Below the pieces are notes generated by a model, which was not told where the DNA came from, ran no database searches, and saw nothing but the letters and a program-made list of their open reading frames with translations. A DNA stretch of 64,000 nucleotides from Enterobacteriaceae bacterium B14 (GTDB lineage: Bacteria > Pseudomonadota > Gammaproteobacteria > Enterobacterales > Enterobacteriaceae): the NCBI GenBank assembly GCA_000307305.1, contig DF158884.1:123278-187277 (forward strand), written 5' to 3'. Shown here one piece after another: positions 46,625 through 58,143 of the stretch. A program made the translations under genes and the position numbers. The stretch's first letter is position 1. Each line of letters begins with the position of its first letter.

Positions 46625-49600
46625 TTATTTTGCCTCCTTTGGCTGCCGAAGCACTTCATCCACCTTCGGTTCATCAAGACTGCCGCTAATCTGATAGCGA
46701 ATTAACGAAAATTTATCCCACAAAGGCCCAAGAGCCTTTGATGCGGCAAAAACTGCGGCCCCCACAACAGGGTTAATCACAAAGGCCGCTGCTACACCTA
46801 CTGTTGCTGATAGCTCTGGTGCAATAACTGCTTCCATTTCAAGCCGACGCTTAACTAAATCGACATTGCCCGTCATGGATATATCCGCTGCAAGGCCATC
46901 TATTTTAAGGTTGTCCGTATGAACAATTCCTTTATCAACGCGGGCATGTGAGCGAATACTATCAAAATAGAAGTCTTCCCCGAAGGTATCGCTAAAATCA
47001 AAGCGTAATTTACGCAGTAACGCATCAAAACTGACGAGCCGAAGAAGCTGCCCCGCACGCCCACCGCCCATATCGGCGATTTCGCCTTTACCTAGCTGCG
47101 CCTTTAGCTCGCCCTCCAATGACCCTAACTGTGGTTTCCACGGAATGCCCTGCCAATTGAGGTTGAAATCAACATCGAACGGCGATTTCTTCAGTGGAAT
47201 CGTCATGCCAAAGTAGCCAGTACTCGTATCAATATTGGTTCCCGACAGCTTACCGTGAAAATGTGAGCTATCGCTACGGCTGGACTGACGCCACTCTCCG
47301 CTTACATCTAGTTTTGTATTGCCAGTGTTCACTGTGCCGCTGGTTAGCCGCAGGCTCTCTTTGCTGGCTTGTAGATCGGCATTAACGGTACGTAAACGTT
47401 GCCCCATTAACCAGCAATCTTCACACCTAAGCTGAATGTTGGGCCAATCACCAAAACCTTTTCCACCCGCAGGCTCTGGAGGTGTTTCTAGGGTATCAAT
47501 TCGACCGTTTTTCTTCGTGTCTGCCTTCGTACTCTGCGGATTGTAATAGAGGTACTTAAGGTCTATTTTCAGTGGCTGATTAGGCTGCTGACGGATTTGC
47601 CCATCTATCTCGACGCCCTTCATGGCTATCGTCATCCCTTCCGACATTGTGTCACTTTTTACCGTTAGATAGCGCCATTTTTGGCCACCAATATCCAAGC
47701 TTGGCGTTTGTAACGTGAGCAATTTGGGGAAGGATAATTTATCACTGCTTTTATTCCCCATTCCGGCACCTGCCAACGCTAACAGGCTGTCACCATCTAG
47801 GTCAGAGAGTTTAAGTTGCAGGCGTCTATCATCCGGTAGCGCTGGTGTCTTCTGGCTGTCGCTCACCCAAGAGAGCCGATCTAAAATCACCGCTGGTTTG
47901 CCACCAATCAGCCACTGGCTATTGAACTGTTCGCTATTTTTAAGGGAGCCTTTAAGCATAAAGCTATCAATGCCGCCTGTTACGCTAATATTTAATGGTG
48001 CAGGCTGGCCTTTTTCGCTGTTTAGCGGGGAAGGTAAGTGACTACTTACTCCTGATAGATCCCCCGTCACACCAATCTGATAGTTCATCTTGCCTTGATG
48101 AGGCAACCGGATAGCGACCTTGCTGTCCCATTTTGCTATCCCTTCAATCTTCTGGGCTAGGCTCTCTGGGATATCAGGCAGTTTCCGCATATCCCATTTG
48201 CCCTGCACATTCACATTAATTTGATACTCTTTTTTGCTATCCCGCGTAGAGAAATCGAGTAATACAGGCTGACCAAACCACTGTGCCGATAGCGTATTGC
48301 TTTTGAGATCACCGTTATCGAAACGGAAATCCCCACTCACTTTGTCGAAGGTGCTATTAATAGGCACCACTTTCAGCGAGTTACCTCTTAAGCTAACACT
48401 ACCAGAGGCATCTACTTTTTCCCCATCAAGGGGGATATTGAGATGTAAGCGCCCACTGACATCGCCATCTATCAGCAGTGCGTTCAATGCCGCACCCACG
48501 CTCGTTTTCAGTGGTGATTGCAAGAAATAGTCGTGGATCTCTTTTCCATGTCCTTGAATATCTGCATCAATCAGTAAGTTATGGTCGTGGTATGCCGGAA
48601 TATTGGCACTGATATTCTTACCCGTTGCATCGCCTAACTTAGCGATGGGGGCATTCATCCAGAGGCTATCATTGAGGAAATTCAGGTCTATCGCCAAAGG
48701 ATTAAGCGCAGGCCATCCTGGCTGAAATTGGAATATCGCCTCTTTTACCGGAACCAAAACCTGAAACAAGCCATCATGATTCCGGAAAGGAAATAGATGA
48801 GGGTTACCCGCATAAACAAGCGTGGCATTATCGACTTTTCCGCCCTGTAACGCCTTACTTAGATAATCAGTGAGATGAGTGCCCATTAAAGGCTCTGGGT
48901 AGTAACGCCATGCATCACTGGCATCGTACAGACGGATGCCAGCAAGAATGCTGAGAAACGGCTCACCATCGGTAGGCAGCTCAAAGTTAAAACCACCGTT
49001 CGCCCATAGCGATTTGGCTTTTATATCGAGCTTATCACTCCAAAATGTGAACCCTTTCGATTCGCTATAACGCCACTCTAATTTACCCTGTGCAGACTTC
49101 AGTTCGAGCGGTGCCCTAAACATATCACCATAGGGAATACTCGCTTGACCAATATTGAGATCGAGTGCCCCTATCGCCAAACTACCGGATGCCAGACCAG
49201 AAAAATTTTCCATGCCCGGCAGCTGCTTCCAATGATTCCAGCTAAGGTTTTGCCAATTAGCTTCAAACATGCTTTCTTCTGGCTGCTTTAGGGGGATATC
49301 TACTGCCAAAAAGTCTATCTGTCCCTTAGGTTGTAATTGCCGAACTCCATTTATCAAATCCGGTGTCAAGAAACTGAGTGCAGGTAGAAGAGGTGAAAGA
49401 CGCTCAAGCGATAAGCCTTTTGCCCTGACTCTCAGTTGCTCCTGCCTCTCTTTTTCTTCAGGCAACCACAGCAAGCTCGCAGCCCCTTTGGGCCACACCT
49501 TGCCATCTGTAATAAAATTCATACTAGGAATATCAAGCTGCCATGCGTGATTCTCCCGGTCTTTTTTAACCTGTAGTAATAAATCTCTGGCATCGAGACG

Positions 49601-50431
49601 ATGTTGAACGCCGCTATCGTGCCAATTCACCTTGCCTTGCTTGACCTGTACATCAATGGTGCTCAAGTCACCACTTTCAACCTTAAGCCATGATGCGAGG
49701 CTAAATTGAGCGCTCCCTAACCCCGTTGTATCGCGCAACAAACGGCTGAACCACGGTTTCATATCTACGTCATCGGCTTGTAAATAGAGCGTTCCGCGAT
49801 CCATCAGTTCTTTGCCATCACGCAGATCCATCCGCACTTGAAACAAGCCTAATTCACCGTTTTGACCGCTAAGCCTGACCAGCCCCTCCGCCCGATGGCG
49901 ATTGCGTGTATTCAGCCAGGTTAGTTGGGGGATATCGAATTCAACGCGCTCTCCTGATGGGCTAGGAAAAGCGAGGCTACTGTCCCTGAGGTCAAAATGG
50001 CTGAGTTGCTTCAATAACACATTTTTCATCTTTGATGACTCAAATGAGTCGCCTGAAGACGTGTCATTAAACAAGGGCTTCTCGAAATCCATTTGCAGAC
50101 GATAGAAGGTTAAATCACGGAACTGCCAGCGCAAATGCAGCAGCGATCGCCAAACGTCCAGCGCCAACGTAATTCGTTCAGCTTTCCAAGTGGATTCAGG
50201 GAAGGTAAGAGAGAGGTTCTTGAGTTCGAGTTGGGGGCCAGAGCTATTCCATGCCGCATTTATCTGTGTAACACGGATAGGAACACCGATATAGGATTCA
50301 ACTTTAGCGACAAGCTGTGGTCGATATTCGTCGATACGAGGAAGCACCAGACGTAAGCCCGTAATAACAAGCGCTACGAGAACTAATACCGTTGCACCTG
50401 TTATCACTAATACTTTGGGCAATCGCTTCAC
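46625..50431 (-). CDS. yhdP: YhdP: AsmA-like inter-membrane phospholipid transport protein
   Basis: 1268 aa (E. coli 1266). One N-terminal membrane helix (about 6-27), then a very long periplasmic beta-rich body of the TamB/AsmA-like bridge type (DUF3971 and AsmA-like C-terminal region, ending VAAAFVINPVVGAAVFAASKALGPLWDKFSLIRYQISGSLDEPKV). YhdP moves phospholipid to the outer membrane alongside TamB and YdbH, opposite in direction to Mla. The start is GTG with AAGGAG 6-7 nt upstream; it matches the E. coli N-terminus (VKRLPKVLVITGA), so the 16-codon longer frame is rejected. Confidence 0.94.
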   Translation of the reverse strand: MKRLPKVLVITGATVLVLVALVITGLRLVLPRIDEYRPQLVAKVESYIGVPIRVTQINAAWNSSGPQLELKNLSLTFPESTWKAERITLALDVWRSLLHLRWQFRDLTFYRLQMDFEKPLFNDTSSGDSFESSKMKNVLLKQLSHFDLRDSSLAFPSPSGERVEFDIPQLTWLNTRNRHRAEGLVRLSGQNGELGLFQVRMDLRDGKELMDRGTLYLQADDVDMKPWFSRLLRDTTGLGSAQFSLASWLKVESGDLSTIDVQVKQGKVNWHDSGVQHRLDARDLLLQVKKDRENHAWQLDIPSMNFITDGKVWPKGAASLLWLPEEKERQEQLRVRAKGLSLERLSPLLPALSFLTPDLINGVRQLQPKGQIDFLAVDIPLKQPEESMFEANWQNLSWNHWKQLPGMENFSGLASGSLAIGALDLNIGQASIPYGDMFRAPLELKSAQGKLEWRYSESKGFTFWSDKLDIKAKSLWANGGFNFELPTDGEPFLSILAGIRLYDASDAWRYYPEPLMGTHLTDYLSKALQGGKVDNATLVYAGNPHLFPFRNHDGLFQVLVPVKEAIFQFQPGWPALNPLAIDLNFLNDSLWMNAPIAKLGDATGKNISANIPAYHDHNLLIDADIQGHGKEIHDYFLQSPLKTSVGAALNALLIDGDVSGRLHLNIPLDGEKVDASGSVSLRGNSLKVVPINSTFDKVSGDFRFDNGDLKSNTLSAQWFGQPVLLDFSTRDSKKEYQINVNVQGKWDMRKLPDIPESLAQKIEGIAKWDSKVAIRLPHQGKMNYQIGVTGDLSGVSSHLPSPLNSEKGQPAPLNISVTGGIDSFMLKGSLKNSEQFNSQWLIGGKPAVILDRLSWVSDSQKTPALPDDRRLQLKLSDLDGDSLLALAGAGMGNKSSDKLSFPKLLTLQTPSLDIGGQKWRYLTVKSDTMSEGMTIAMKGVEIDGQIRQQPNQPLKIDLKYLYYNPQSTKADTKKNGRIDTLETPPEPAGGKGFGDWPNIQLRCEDCWLMGQRLRTVNADLQASKESLRLTSGTVNTGNTKLDVSGEWRQSSRSDSSHFHGKLSGTNIDTSTGYFGMTIPLKKSPFDVDFNLNWQGIPWKPQLGSLEGELKAQLGKGEIADMGGGRAGQLLRLVSFDALLRKLRFDFSDTFGEDFYFDSIRSHARVDKGIVHTDNLKIDGLAADISMTGNVDLVKRRLEMEAVIAPELSATVGVAAAFVINPVVGAAVFAASKALGPLWDKFSLIRYQISGSLDEPKVDEVLRQPKEAK

Positions 50432-50506
50432 GTCAGTCTCCTTGCCTTTCACACCAAGTTGCCTATGGGATAGACCCAAAGCACCAACGCAAAAACGTCA
50501 CCAACT

Positions 50507-50571
50507 TATACTCCCTGTGATGCCTGCCATACTTCACGTTGCAGGCACGTTGGCTTCGTCGCTCACTTCAG
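50507..50571. repeat. Dispersed intergenic repeat, copy 2 (partial)
   Basis: Contains TATACTCC (50507-50514) and, at 50533-50554, 22 nt that match copy 1 (37861-37882) except for one base; the first 16 nt are TTCACGTTGCAGGCAC. TATACTCC also equals the reverse complement of the outer end of copy 1 (GGAGTATA). The right half with the second inverted arm is missing; the element runs up to the rng stop codon. Confidence 0.65.
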
Positions 50572-52041
50572 CTACATCATAACGACGTCAAACTGCTCTT
50601 GATTATAGAGCGGCTCGATATGTACTTTTACCTGCTTGCCTACGAAGATCTCTACTTCTGCCAGAGAGTGAGACTCATCGCTTTTCAGTGCTTCGCCAAC
50701 GGCAGGCGAGGCATAAACAAGAAAACGGTCCGAGTCATAAGCATGGTGCACTCTCACAATCTCACGCATGACCTCATAGCAAACCGTTTCAACCGTTTTA
50801 AGTGCTCCCCGCCCTTTACAGGTTGGGCAAATACCGCACAGCACATGTTCGATGCTTTCGCGTGTGCGCTTGCGGGTCATCTCCACAAGACCAAGCTGAG
50901 AGAAACCACTAATGCCCGTTTTCACCCTGTCTTTAGCGAGAGCCAACTCCAGTGAGTTTAATACTCGACGGCGATGATCTTCACTGCTCATATCAATGAA
51001 GTCGATGATGATAATGCCGCCCAAATTGCGTAAACGGAGCTGACGAGCAATCGCCTGAGTTGCTTCAATATTCGTATTAAAAATCGTTTCATCAAGATTA
51101 CGGTGGCCGACAAACGCCCCCGTATTGATATCAATAGTTGTCATCGCCTCTGTCTGATCGATGATCAGATAGCCGCCAGATTTTAATTCTACTTTACGAT
51201 CCAGCGCTCTTTGGATCTCATTCTCAACGTCAAACAAGTCAAATATCGGCTGGCTACCGCTGTAATGCTCCAGCTTTTTGGTCATCTCAGGAATATATTC
51301 GCTGGTGAATTCCAGCAGGAGGTCGTAAGTCAAACGTGAGTCAACACGGATACGATCCAGCGCAGATCCGGCAAAATCACGTAAAATACGCTGTGCTAAA
51401 GCCAACTCACCGTAGAGCATAAAGCGTGTGCCATTGCGTTTCTTACGCTCGCTTACCTTACTCCACAAACGTCTTAGGAAGGCCGCATCCTGAGAAAGTT
51501 CATCTTCGCCAATCCCTTCTGCCGCAGTGCGGATAATAAACCCGCCATTATCGTCACAGTATTCGGCAACGATGTTTTTTAGACGCTCGCGCTCTTCTTC
51601 ACTCTCAATACGTTGAGATACGCCAACGTGCCCTGCTCCGGGCATAAAGACCAAGTAACGCGATGGCAATGTAATATCAGTGGTTAAACGAGCCCCTTTT
51701 GTTCCTAGAGGGTCTTTAACTACCTGCACCATCAAATCCTGACCTTGGCGGACCAGCTCTGCGATATCACGAACATGGAAGTTTTTCTGCTCATCCCCCG
51801 CGACACACTCGGTGTGGGGCATGATATCGGAAGCGTGCAAAAAGGCCGCTTTATCCAAGCCAATATCTACAAAAGCCGCCTGCATTCCCGGTAGCACCCG
51901 GCTAACGCGACCCTTGTAAATATTGCCTACAATGCCTCTTTTCGCTTCACGCTCAATATGAATTTCTTGCAATATTCCACCGTCAATATAGGCAACCCTC
52001 GTTTCCGATGGCGTTATATTGACCAGTAATTCAGCTGTCAT
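50572..52041 (-). CDS. rng: RNase G
   Basis: 489 aa, E. coli length. N-terminal S1 domain (about 38-125, [26 protein letters not shown]), RNase H-like and DNase I-like subdomains with catalytic aspartates in [11 protein letters not shown] and IIIDFIDMS, and the zinc-link [11 protein letters not shown] near 402-412. Processes 16S rRNA 5' end and some mRNAs. ATG overlaps the maf stop (ATGA); the ribosome-binding site is a G-run next to a G8 tract. Confidence 0.97.
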   Translation of the reverse strand: MTAELLVNITPSETRVAYIDGGILQEIHIEREAKRGIVGNIYKGRVSRVLPGMQAAFVDIGLDKAAFLHASDIMPHTECVAGDEQKNFHVRDIAELVRQGQDLMVQVVKDPLGTKGARLTTDITLPSRYLVFMPGAGHVGVSQRIESEEERERLKNIVAEYCDDNGGFIIRTAAEGIGEDELSQDAAFLRRLWSKVSERKKRNGTRFMLYGELALAQRILRDFAGSALDRIRVDSRLTYDLLLEFTSEYIPEMTKKLEHYSGSQPIFDLFDVENEIQRALDRKVELKSGGYLIIDQTEAMTTIDINTGAFVGHRNLDETIFNTNIEATQAIARQLRLRNLGGIIIIDFIDMSSEDHRRRVLNSLELALAKDRVKTGISGFSQLGLVEMTRKRTRESIEHVLCGICPTCKGRGALKTVETVCYEVMREIVRVHHAYDSDRFLVYASPAVGEALKSDESHSLAEVEIFVGKQVKVHIEPLYNQEQFDVVMM

Positions 52042-52625
52042 GCCCCCCCCTTAACCTCTCGTAAGGCGATAAATGCATCAAGAAGCTCTTTTGTCTCGAC
52101 CAAAGGTAACCCCACTACAGCGTGATAGCTCCCCTGAATCGATCGGACAAAACTGCCACCGAGCCCCTGAATGCCATATGCCCCTGCTTTGTCCATCGGT
52201 TCACCGCTGGCAATATAGGTAAGAATATCTTCTGGCGTTAGCTCACGGAATAAAACATCCGTCACCACTCTGTGGCTTAAACAGTGTTCACGATCGGCAA
52301 ATGCAATCCCTGTCATGACCTGATGTTGCCGACCAGAAAGCATACTCAGCATCTCTGCGGCATGTTTTTCATCCCGAGGCTTTTCTAGCACCCTGCCATC
52401 CAGAACAACAACCGTGTCTGAACCAAGCACAGGATAATTCTGTGCTGCAACCGTAACCCCAGCCTTAGCTTTATCTTGAGCAAGACGGGTCACATAGTCA
52501 GAGGCTTTTTCATCTTGCTGCAACTGCTCTGCAACATCAACCGTTAAACATTCAAAAGCCAACGGTAACAACGTGAGTAACTCACGCCGGCGGGGAGAAG
52601 CTGAAGCAAGATAAATAGGGGACAA
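52038..52625 (-). CDS. yhdE: Maf-type dTTP/UTP pyrophosphatase (YhdE)
   Basis: 195 aa (E. coli YhdE 197). Maf/HAM1 fold: N-terminal phosphate-binding [31 protein letters not shown], and [27 protein letters not shown]. Hydrolyses dTTP, UTP and modified pyrimidine nucleotides. The start is TTG, supported by GAGG 5 nt upstream and alignment to the family start; no ATG or GTG fits. Overlaps rng by 4 bp; 7 nt downstream of mreD. Confidence 0.93.
   Translation of the reverse strand: MSPIYLASASPRRRELLTLLPLAFECLTVDVAEQLQQDEKASDYVTRLAQDKAKAGVTVAAQNYPVLGSDTVVVLDGRVLEKPRDEKHAAEMLSMLSGRQHQVMTGIAFADREHCLSHRVVTDVLFRELTPEDILTYIASGEPMDKAGAYGIQGLGGSFVRSIQGSYHAVVGLPLVETKELLDAFIALREVKGGA
52043..52050 (-). other. 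G8 homopolymer at the maf-rng junction
   Basis: Eight C on the plus strand give eight G at the end of maf, right before the ATGA overlap. The last maf codons read AAG GGG GGG GCA TGA. One inserted G would put maf in frame with rng. Confidence 0.9.
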
Positions 52626-52632
52626 AATTTCC

Positions 52633-53121
52633 TCACTGTACGGAGAACTGACGGCGAATCTTACGCATCAGCAGGAACAGCCATGGCCAGAGTATGCCAT
52701 TGACTACACTACTCCAGAATACTTCAGGATGGAAAGAGACATCAGTGACTAAAAAATCGGCCCAGAAAACCACAAGGTCCATCGCCAGTGTCAGCAACAT
52801 CACCATAAGAGCCTGTTGCCACAATGCCATATTGCGGAGTAGCTGGAATTTAAAAGCCACCAAATAAACTAACAGAGACAGCGCCAACCCTCTCACCCCT
52901 AGGGTAGAACCTAGCACCAGATCCCAAATAAGGCCAAGCAAGAAACCCGTACCAACGCTGACGCGATGGGGCAAAGCCATAACCCAATAGATCAAGATTA
53001 ACGCCAACCACGAAGGACGAAACATAAAGAGCTGATCTGGCCAAGGCATAATTTGCAAAATCATTGCGGCTAAAAACGATAACCACACAATCCAACGCCC
53101 TTGACTACGGTAACCATTCAT
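52633..53121 (-). CDS. mreD: MreD: rod-shape determining membrane protein
   Basis: 162 aa, E. coli length. Five or six membrane helices with conserved N-terminal region [38 protein letters not shown]. Part of the elongasome with MreB, MreC, RodA and PBP2. Overlaps mreC stop by 4 bp. Confidence 0.97.
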   Translation of the reverse strand: MNGYRSQGRWIVWLSFLAAMILQIMPWPDQLFMFRPSWLALILIYWVMALPHRVSVGTGFLLGLIWDLVLGSTLGVRGLALSLLVYLVAFKFQLLRNMALWQQALMVMLLTLAMDLVVFWADFLVTDVSFHPEVFWSSVVNGILWPWLFLLMRKIRRQFSVQ

Positions 53122-54377
53122 CGTGGAGCTCCTTGAGGTGCCGTTGTAGGCACCGCGCTATTCGCCGGAACAGGAGCGTTTTGCTGCTGTTGAACTGGGG
53201 CGCTATTTGAAACAGGGGCTGTGCCACGAATGACCGTATTATTCCCTACATTACCATTGTCTGGCGTTGTCACTACTTGGCCTCGCTGAGAGAGGGCCTG
53301 AGAAGATCCCTGCCCCGAACTCGGTACAAAGCCATTGTTTGGTGCTGTAGTATTCGTGCTATTTGGTGATGCTGTATCCAGCGCCGTACCGTTTGGTGTG
53401 ACAGCCGAGCTTGGCAAACCATTCGTTGACGCGGATGGTGTCCCCTCAAGAGGACCATTTGGCGGCGTCGGTGGTAACACCTGCGGCAACATTTGAGCCA
53501 AACGCTCATTAGCAACGCGATGAACCTCTTCTGGAGGAAGTGGATGATCACCATTACGGTCTGCCTGCCATAAAAGAAGCAAGTAACGTAAACGCTGCAA
53601 GCCAGCAGTAGGTCGAGCCTTAATCACAGTATAGGCGCGCTGATTATCAACGCGTACCGATGAGACAACAGCAACGGGATAACCCTCAGGGAAACGCCCC
53701 CCTAAGCCAGACGTCACCAGCACATCGCCAACGCGAATATCAGAATTATTCGGTAAGTTTTCCAACTGAAGATCATCACTGCAGCCGTTACCCGCAGCTA
53801 TCACACGGATATCGTTACGTAATACTTGAATTGGCAGTGCGTGAGAAGGGTTACAGATGAGCAGCACGCGGCTGGTTTTCTTGCCTTGTGCGACAACTTG
53901 CCCAACAACACCTTTATCACTGATCACAGGTTGACCGACGTAAACTTTATCGTCGCTTCCTTTATCAATGACAATTTGATCACTGTAAGGGTCGGTTCCA
54001 GTAGAAAGAACCTGAGCAACCATTTTATGTTCGTCTTGGCGCAACGGGGAACCCAGCAGCTCACGCAAACGCGCATTCTCCTGTTTAAACTGCCCCAGTA
54101 ATAAAATATCGCTGTTTTTTAGAAAGAGTTCTTGGCGCAATGCTCGGTTTTCTAACCTGAGTTGCTCGCGTGTCGCAAATGACTCTGAAACACTGTCCAA
54201 AACGGTTTTCGGCCCGTTAGCTAGATGGAAAAAAGGGCTAACCGCCGTATCCATATAGGTACGAACCTGTGAAAAAGCACCTAGCTTGCTGTCTGCAACA
54301 ATCAAACTAACAGCAGCAGCTACGGCTAGAAAAAGTCGTAATTGCAGGGAGGGCCCCCTGCTAAAAATCGGCTTCAT
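53118..54377 (-). CDS. mreC: MreC: rod-shape determining protein with extended disordered tail
   Basis: 419 aa; E. coli MreC is 367. N-terminal membrane helix (about 11-28), coiled coil (about 65-108) and the periplasmic beta domain (about 110-270) are well conserved to [19 protein letters not shown] near 285-303. Beyond that a tail of about 117 residues, rich in Pro, Asn, Thr, Ser, Gln and Ala, is some 50 residues longer than in E. coli. MreC links MreB to PBP2 and MreD. ATG start, 51 bp after mreB. Confidence 0.95.
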   Translation of the reverse strand: MKPIFSRGPSLQLRLFLAVAAAVSLIVADSKLGAFSQVRTYMDTAVSPFFHLANGPKTVLDSVSESFATREQLRLENRALRQELFLKNSDILLLGQFKQENARLRELLGSPLRQDEHKMVAQVLSTGTDPYSDQIVIDKGSDDKVYVGQPVISDKGVVGQVVAQGKKTSRVLLICNPSHALPIQVLRNDIRVIAAGNGCSDDLQLENLPNNSDIRVGDVLVTSGLGGRFPEGYPVAVVSSVRVDNQRAYTVIKARPTAGLQRLRYLLLLWQADRNGDHPLPPEEVHRVANERLAQMLPQVLPPTPPNGPLEGTPSASTNGLPSSAVTPNGTALDTASPNSTNTTAPNNGFVPSSGQGSSQALSQRGQVVTTPDNGNVGNNTVIRGTAPVSNSAPVQQQQNAPVPANSAVPTTAPQGAPR

Positions 54378-54401
54378 AAGATAGCGTGATCCTCGACAAC
54401 G

Positions 54402-54421
54402 GAAGGGGGAAATCCCCCTTC
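54402..54421 (-). other. Hairpin between mreB and mreC
   Basis: GAAGGGGG AAAT CCCCCTTC: perfect 8-bp GC-rich stem, 7 nt past the mreB stop and 24 nt before the mreC start. On the minus strand it is followed by CGTTGTC, without T-run. It fits a processing or partial-attenuation site that leaves more mreB than mreCD message. Confidence 0.65.
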
Positions 54422-54428
54422 AGGGCTT

Positions 54429-55784
<1,356 letters not shown>

Positions 55785-57719
55785 CTAAACACGATAATGA
55801 CGCGAATATTTTTTCTTACTCGCCATAACTGGCTCAGCGGGAGCAAAGAAATCCCCTTGCCCGCCGCCGATGCCATTATTACGCAAACATTGCCATTCAT
55901 CACGAGAAAGGACACTCGCTGCAAAAATTTTTACGCGAGAACCTTCACAGGCTCCAGCTAGGCTGCGTAAGAAGAGCTGATTTTCTATTCGCCGATCAAT
56001 ATTACGAACTAGCCCCGGGTGCAATTTCACGATTTCAATATGCAATAGTTTAAGGTAAGAGGTACTTACCACGGTTAAACCCGCTTGAGAAACGGCGACT
56101 CGACACCCTAGCGCCTGAATTAATTTTACAATAGGCCGTATTCGGTCAATGTGTTGACACACATCTGCCTCTGCAAGTTCAAATAGAATTCGTTGTCTTT
56201 GTGCTTTTTCTAACTGCATGAGGATATCGCGCAGCCAAATTTGGAAGGAATGTTGTAAAAGAGAGTCAATATTTATGCTAACCGCCAAGACCTCTTCAGG
56301 CCAGCGAGCCAGTAACGGTAAGACCTTAGTAATCACCTGACGATCAAATCTCTCGGATAAACCTAGCTGCTGAACAAGGGGCATAAACTCCGTTGGTAGG
56401 AGTACTTGCCCATTGTCAAAAATACGGGTCATGATCTCACGGTGGTGCACCACGCCATTCACCATAATAGCGGGCTTTTGGTATAACTCAGGCCCACCGT
56501 GAGACAACATTTGTTCTAATAAAGTACGCCAGCGAACACTACCTCTACGCATCTCCGGCACTTTATCGTCGTAAATAGACCAACTATTACTCCCCTGCAG
56601 AGCCGCATTACGAGCAGCTTGTTCTGCACAATCAATAATTTGCTCTGCAGTTTGACCACTGCGAAAAGCCGTAATACCAATATGCATAAATGATTCTTTA
56701 TCTATGCCAAAGGTTGTTGGCATAGAGGAGTCGATAGAGTTCACTAATTGAGAGGCTATGCCATCTGCCTCTTTCAGGGAGCTATGAGGCAAAAGAACCG
56801 TAAAATCACTGTTAAAGTAACGGGCTAACAATGCGGAAGGATAACGCAGAACAAAAGTAGATAGCATATTCACCAACGAGTATTGCAACTCCTCGACGAT
56901 GCTTTTCCCATACGTATCGCGCATCAAATCAAAATCAGGGAACCGGACCATCATCACAATGCCATGGGAACCGGGCTCTTCTAGCTGGGTTGTTAATTGG
57001 TTATCAAAGAACAGTCGATTATTCAGGCCAGTTTGTGCATCCAGAGCAGCAAAGGCTCTGATCAATGTATCTACCCGACCTCGCTCTTCTCTCGCTTCTA
57101 ATAATTCAACTAACAGCTTGTCTATTGCACTGCTGGCGGCATATGGCCATTCGCTCATATCGCCAGAGCCAATACTTTCCCGCTCACCAAGCAGTACACG
57201 CCTTGCCCGTCGCTCCAATAACTCAACGCCCTTCGTCTGCTCCCGCAACCAGCGTAAGCTGAGCAATAGTATGGCTATCATTAAGAGAATAGAGACAGAA
57301 ACGGCAATGGTGGAACTCAATGAACGGGTGTAGCTTGACGTAGGATCTACATAGGTGACACGTAAAATAAGCCCTGGATTTTGTAATAGGGGAATATCTG
57401 TAGTATTCACCATATTTACACTCTCAGGGGGGTTGTACTGTGTAGGGCGTTTAGAGCTAAACAGGACACCAGTAGACGATTTGATTTCCATCGACAGCGC
57501 GCCCGATGCCCGCATAACAATCGGAACCCACTTATTTAAATCATCAATGGGTTCTGTCACCAATGTTTGGTCGATTGTTGTTGCTATAGCGTTCCACCGA
57601 ACCTTGGTATTATCAAAAACCACCTGATAAAAGCTGAAGGAGACACCAACAAGCATTAGGAACATCGCTAAAGCGACAAGTAATGTGATGACTGCTGTTA
57701 ATTTTGTTGTAAATCGCAT
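55785..57719 (-). CDS. csrD: CsrD: regulator of CsrB/CsrC sRNA decay (degenerate GGDEF-EAL)
   Basis: 644 aa (E. coli 646). Two membrane helices (about 8-30 and 137-157) flank a periplasmic loop, then a HAMP-like/coiled segment, a GGDEF domain whose signature is degenerate (ARYFNSDFTVLL where GGDEF would be) and an EAL domain with QKPAIM in place of the ExL motif. Catalytic sites for c-di-GMP are lost, as in E. coli CsrD, which instead helps RNase E degrade CsrB/CsrC. Lies upstream of mreB as in E. coli. Confidence 0.95.
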   Translation of the reverse strand: MRFTTKLTAVITLLVALAMFLMLVGVSFSFYQVVFDNTKVRWNAIATTIDQTLVTEPIDDLNKWVPIVMRASGALSMEIKSSTGVLFSSKRPTQYNPPESVNMVNTTDIPLLQNPGLILRVTYVDPTSSYTRSLSSTIAVSVSILLMIAILLLSLRWLREQTKGVELLERRARRVLLGERESIGSGDMSEWPYAASSAIDKLLVELLEAREERGRVDTLIRAFAALDAQTGLNNRLFFDNQLTTQLEEPGSHGIVMMVRFPDFDLMRDTYGKSIVEELQYSLVNMLSTFVLRYPSALLARYFNSDFTVLLPHSSLKEADGIASQLVNSIDSSMPTTFGIDKESFMHIGITAFRSGQTAEQIIDCAEQAARNAALQGSNSWSIYDDKVPEMRRGSVRWRTLLEQMLSHGGPELYQKPAIMVNGVVHHREIMTRIFDNGQVLLPTEFMPLVQQLGLSERFDRQVITKVLPLLARWPEEVLAVSINIDSLLQHSFQIWLRDILMQLEKAQRQRILFELAEADVCQHIDRIRPIVKLIQALGCRVAVSQAGLTVVSTSYLKLLHIEIVKLHPGLVRNIDRRIENQLFLRSLAGACEGSRVKIFAASVLSRDEWQCLRNNGIGGGQGDFFAPAEPVMASKKKYSRHYRV

Positions 57720-58143
57720 CCCTGTGTCCGGCTTGCCACAATGATAGAGAGGATAATTTTGTCTTTCGGTATAAAGTAGTGATCTACGCTAATGAATAAA
57801 GAAAGCATTACATTATGCTTTCTACCAAGAGCTCTTGCACATATTTTATACATCAAAGTTCTATTTTACGCTAAAAAACAACTCAAAATACAAATTATCA
57901 CCATAAATAACAAACACTTAGTTAATATTTTTAGTGGCGATAAAATAGAATTACATGCTAAATATATGCATATTACGCATAAAAATATAATCAAATTGTT
58001 ATATTACCATGAATAAAATCTAACTTTATAATTAGTAAGCTATTCATTGATTCGCGCTTAGTCGTATCAGTCAATGATATCTGACCAGCACATCGCTAAG
58101 ATCGTTAGGAGAAATGATATTAGACCCATAAAGAGGAAATTCT
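57720..58143. other. AT-rich divergent region between csrD and acuI
   Basis: 424 bp, very AT-rich. Holds csrD and acuI promoters. Inverted repeats: AGAAAGCAT/ATGCTTTCT (57800-57823) on the csrD side and TCATTGA/TCAATGA (58044-58077) on the acuI side, the second being a possible operator. A 74-codon frame at 57792-58016 has no ribosome-binding site or codon bias that I trust. Confidence 0.5.

Noticed and set aside
57792..58016. 74-codon frame in the csrD-acuI gap
   Set aside because: AT-rich intergenic DNA, no ribosome-binding site, no recognisable domain, Lys/Ile-rich composition as expected by chance.
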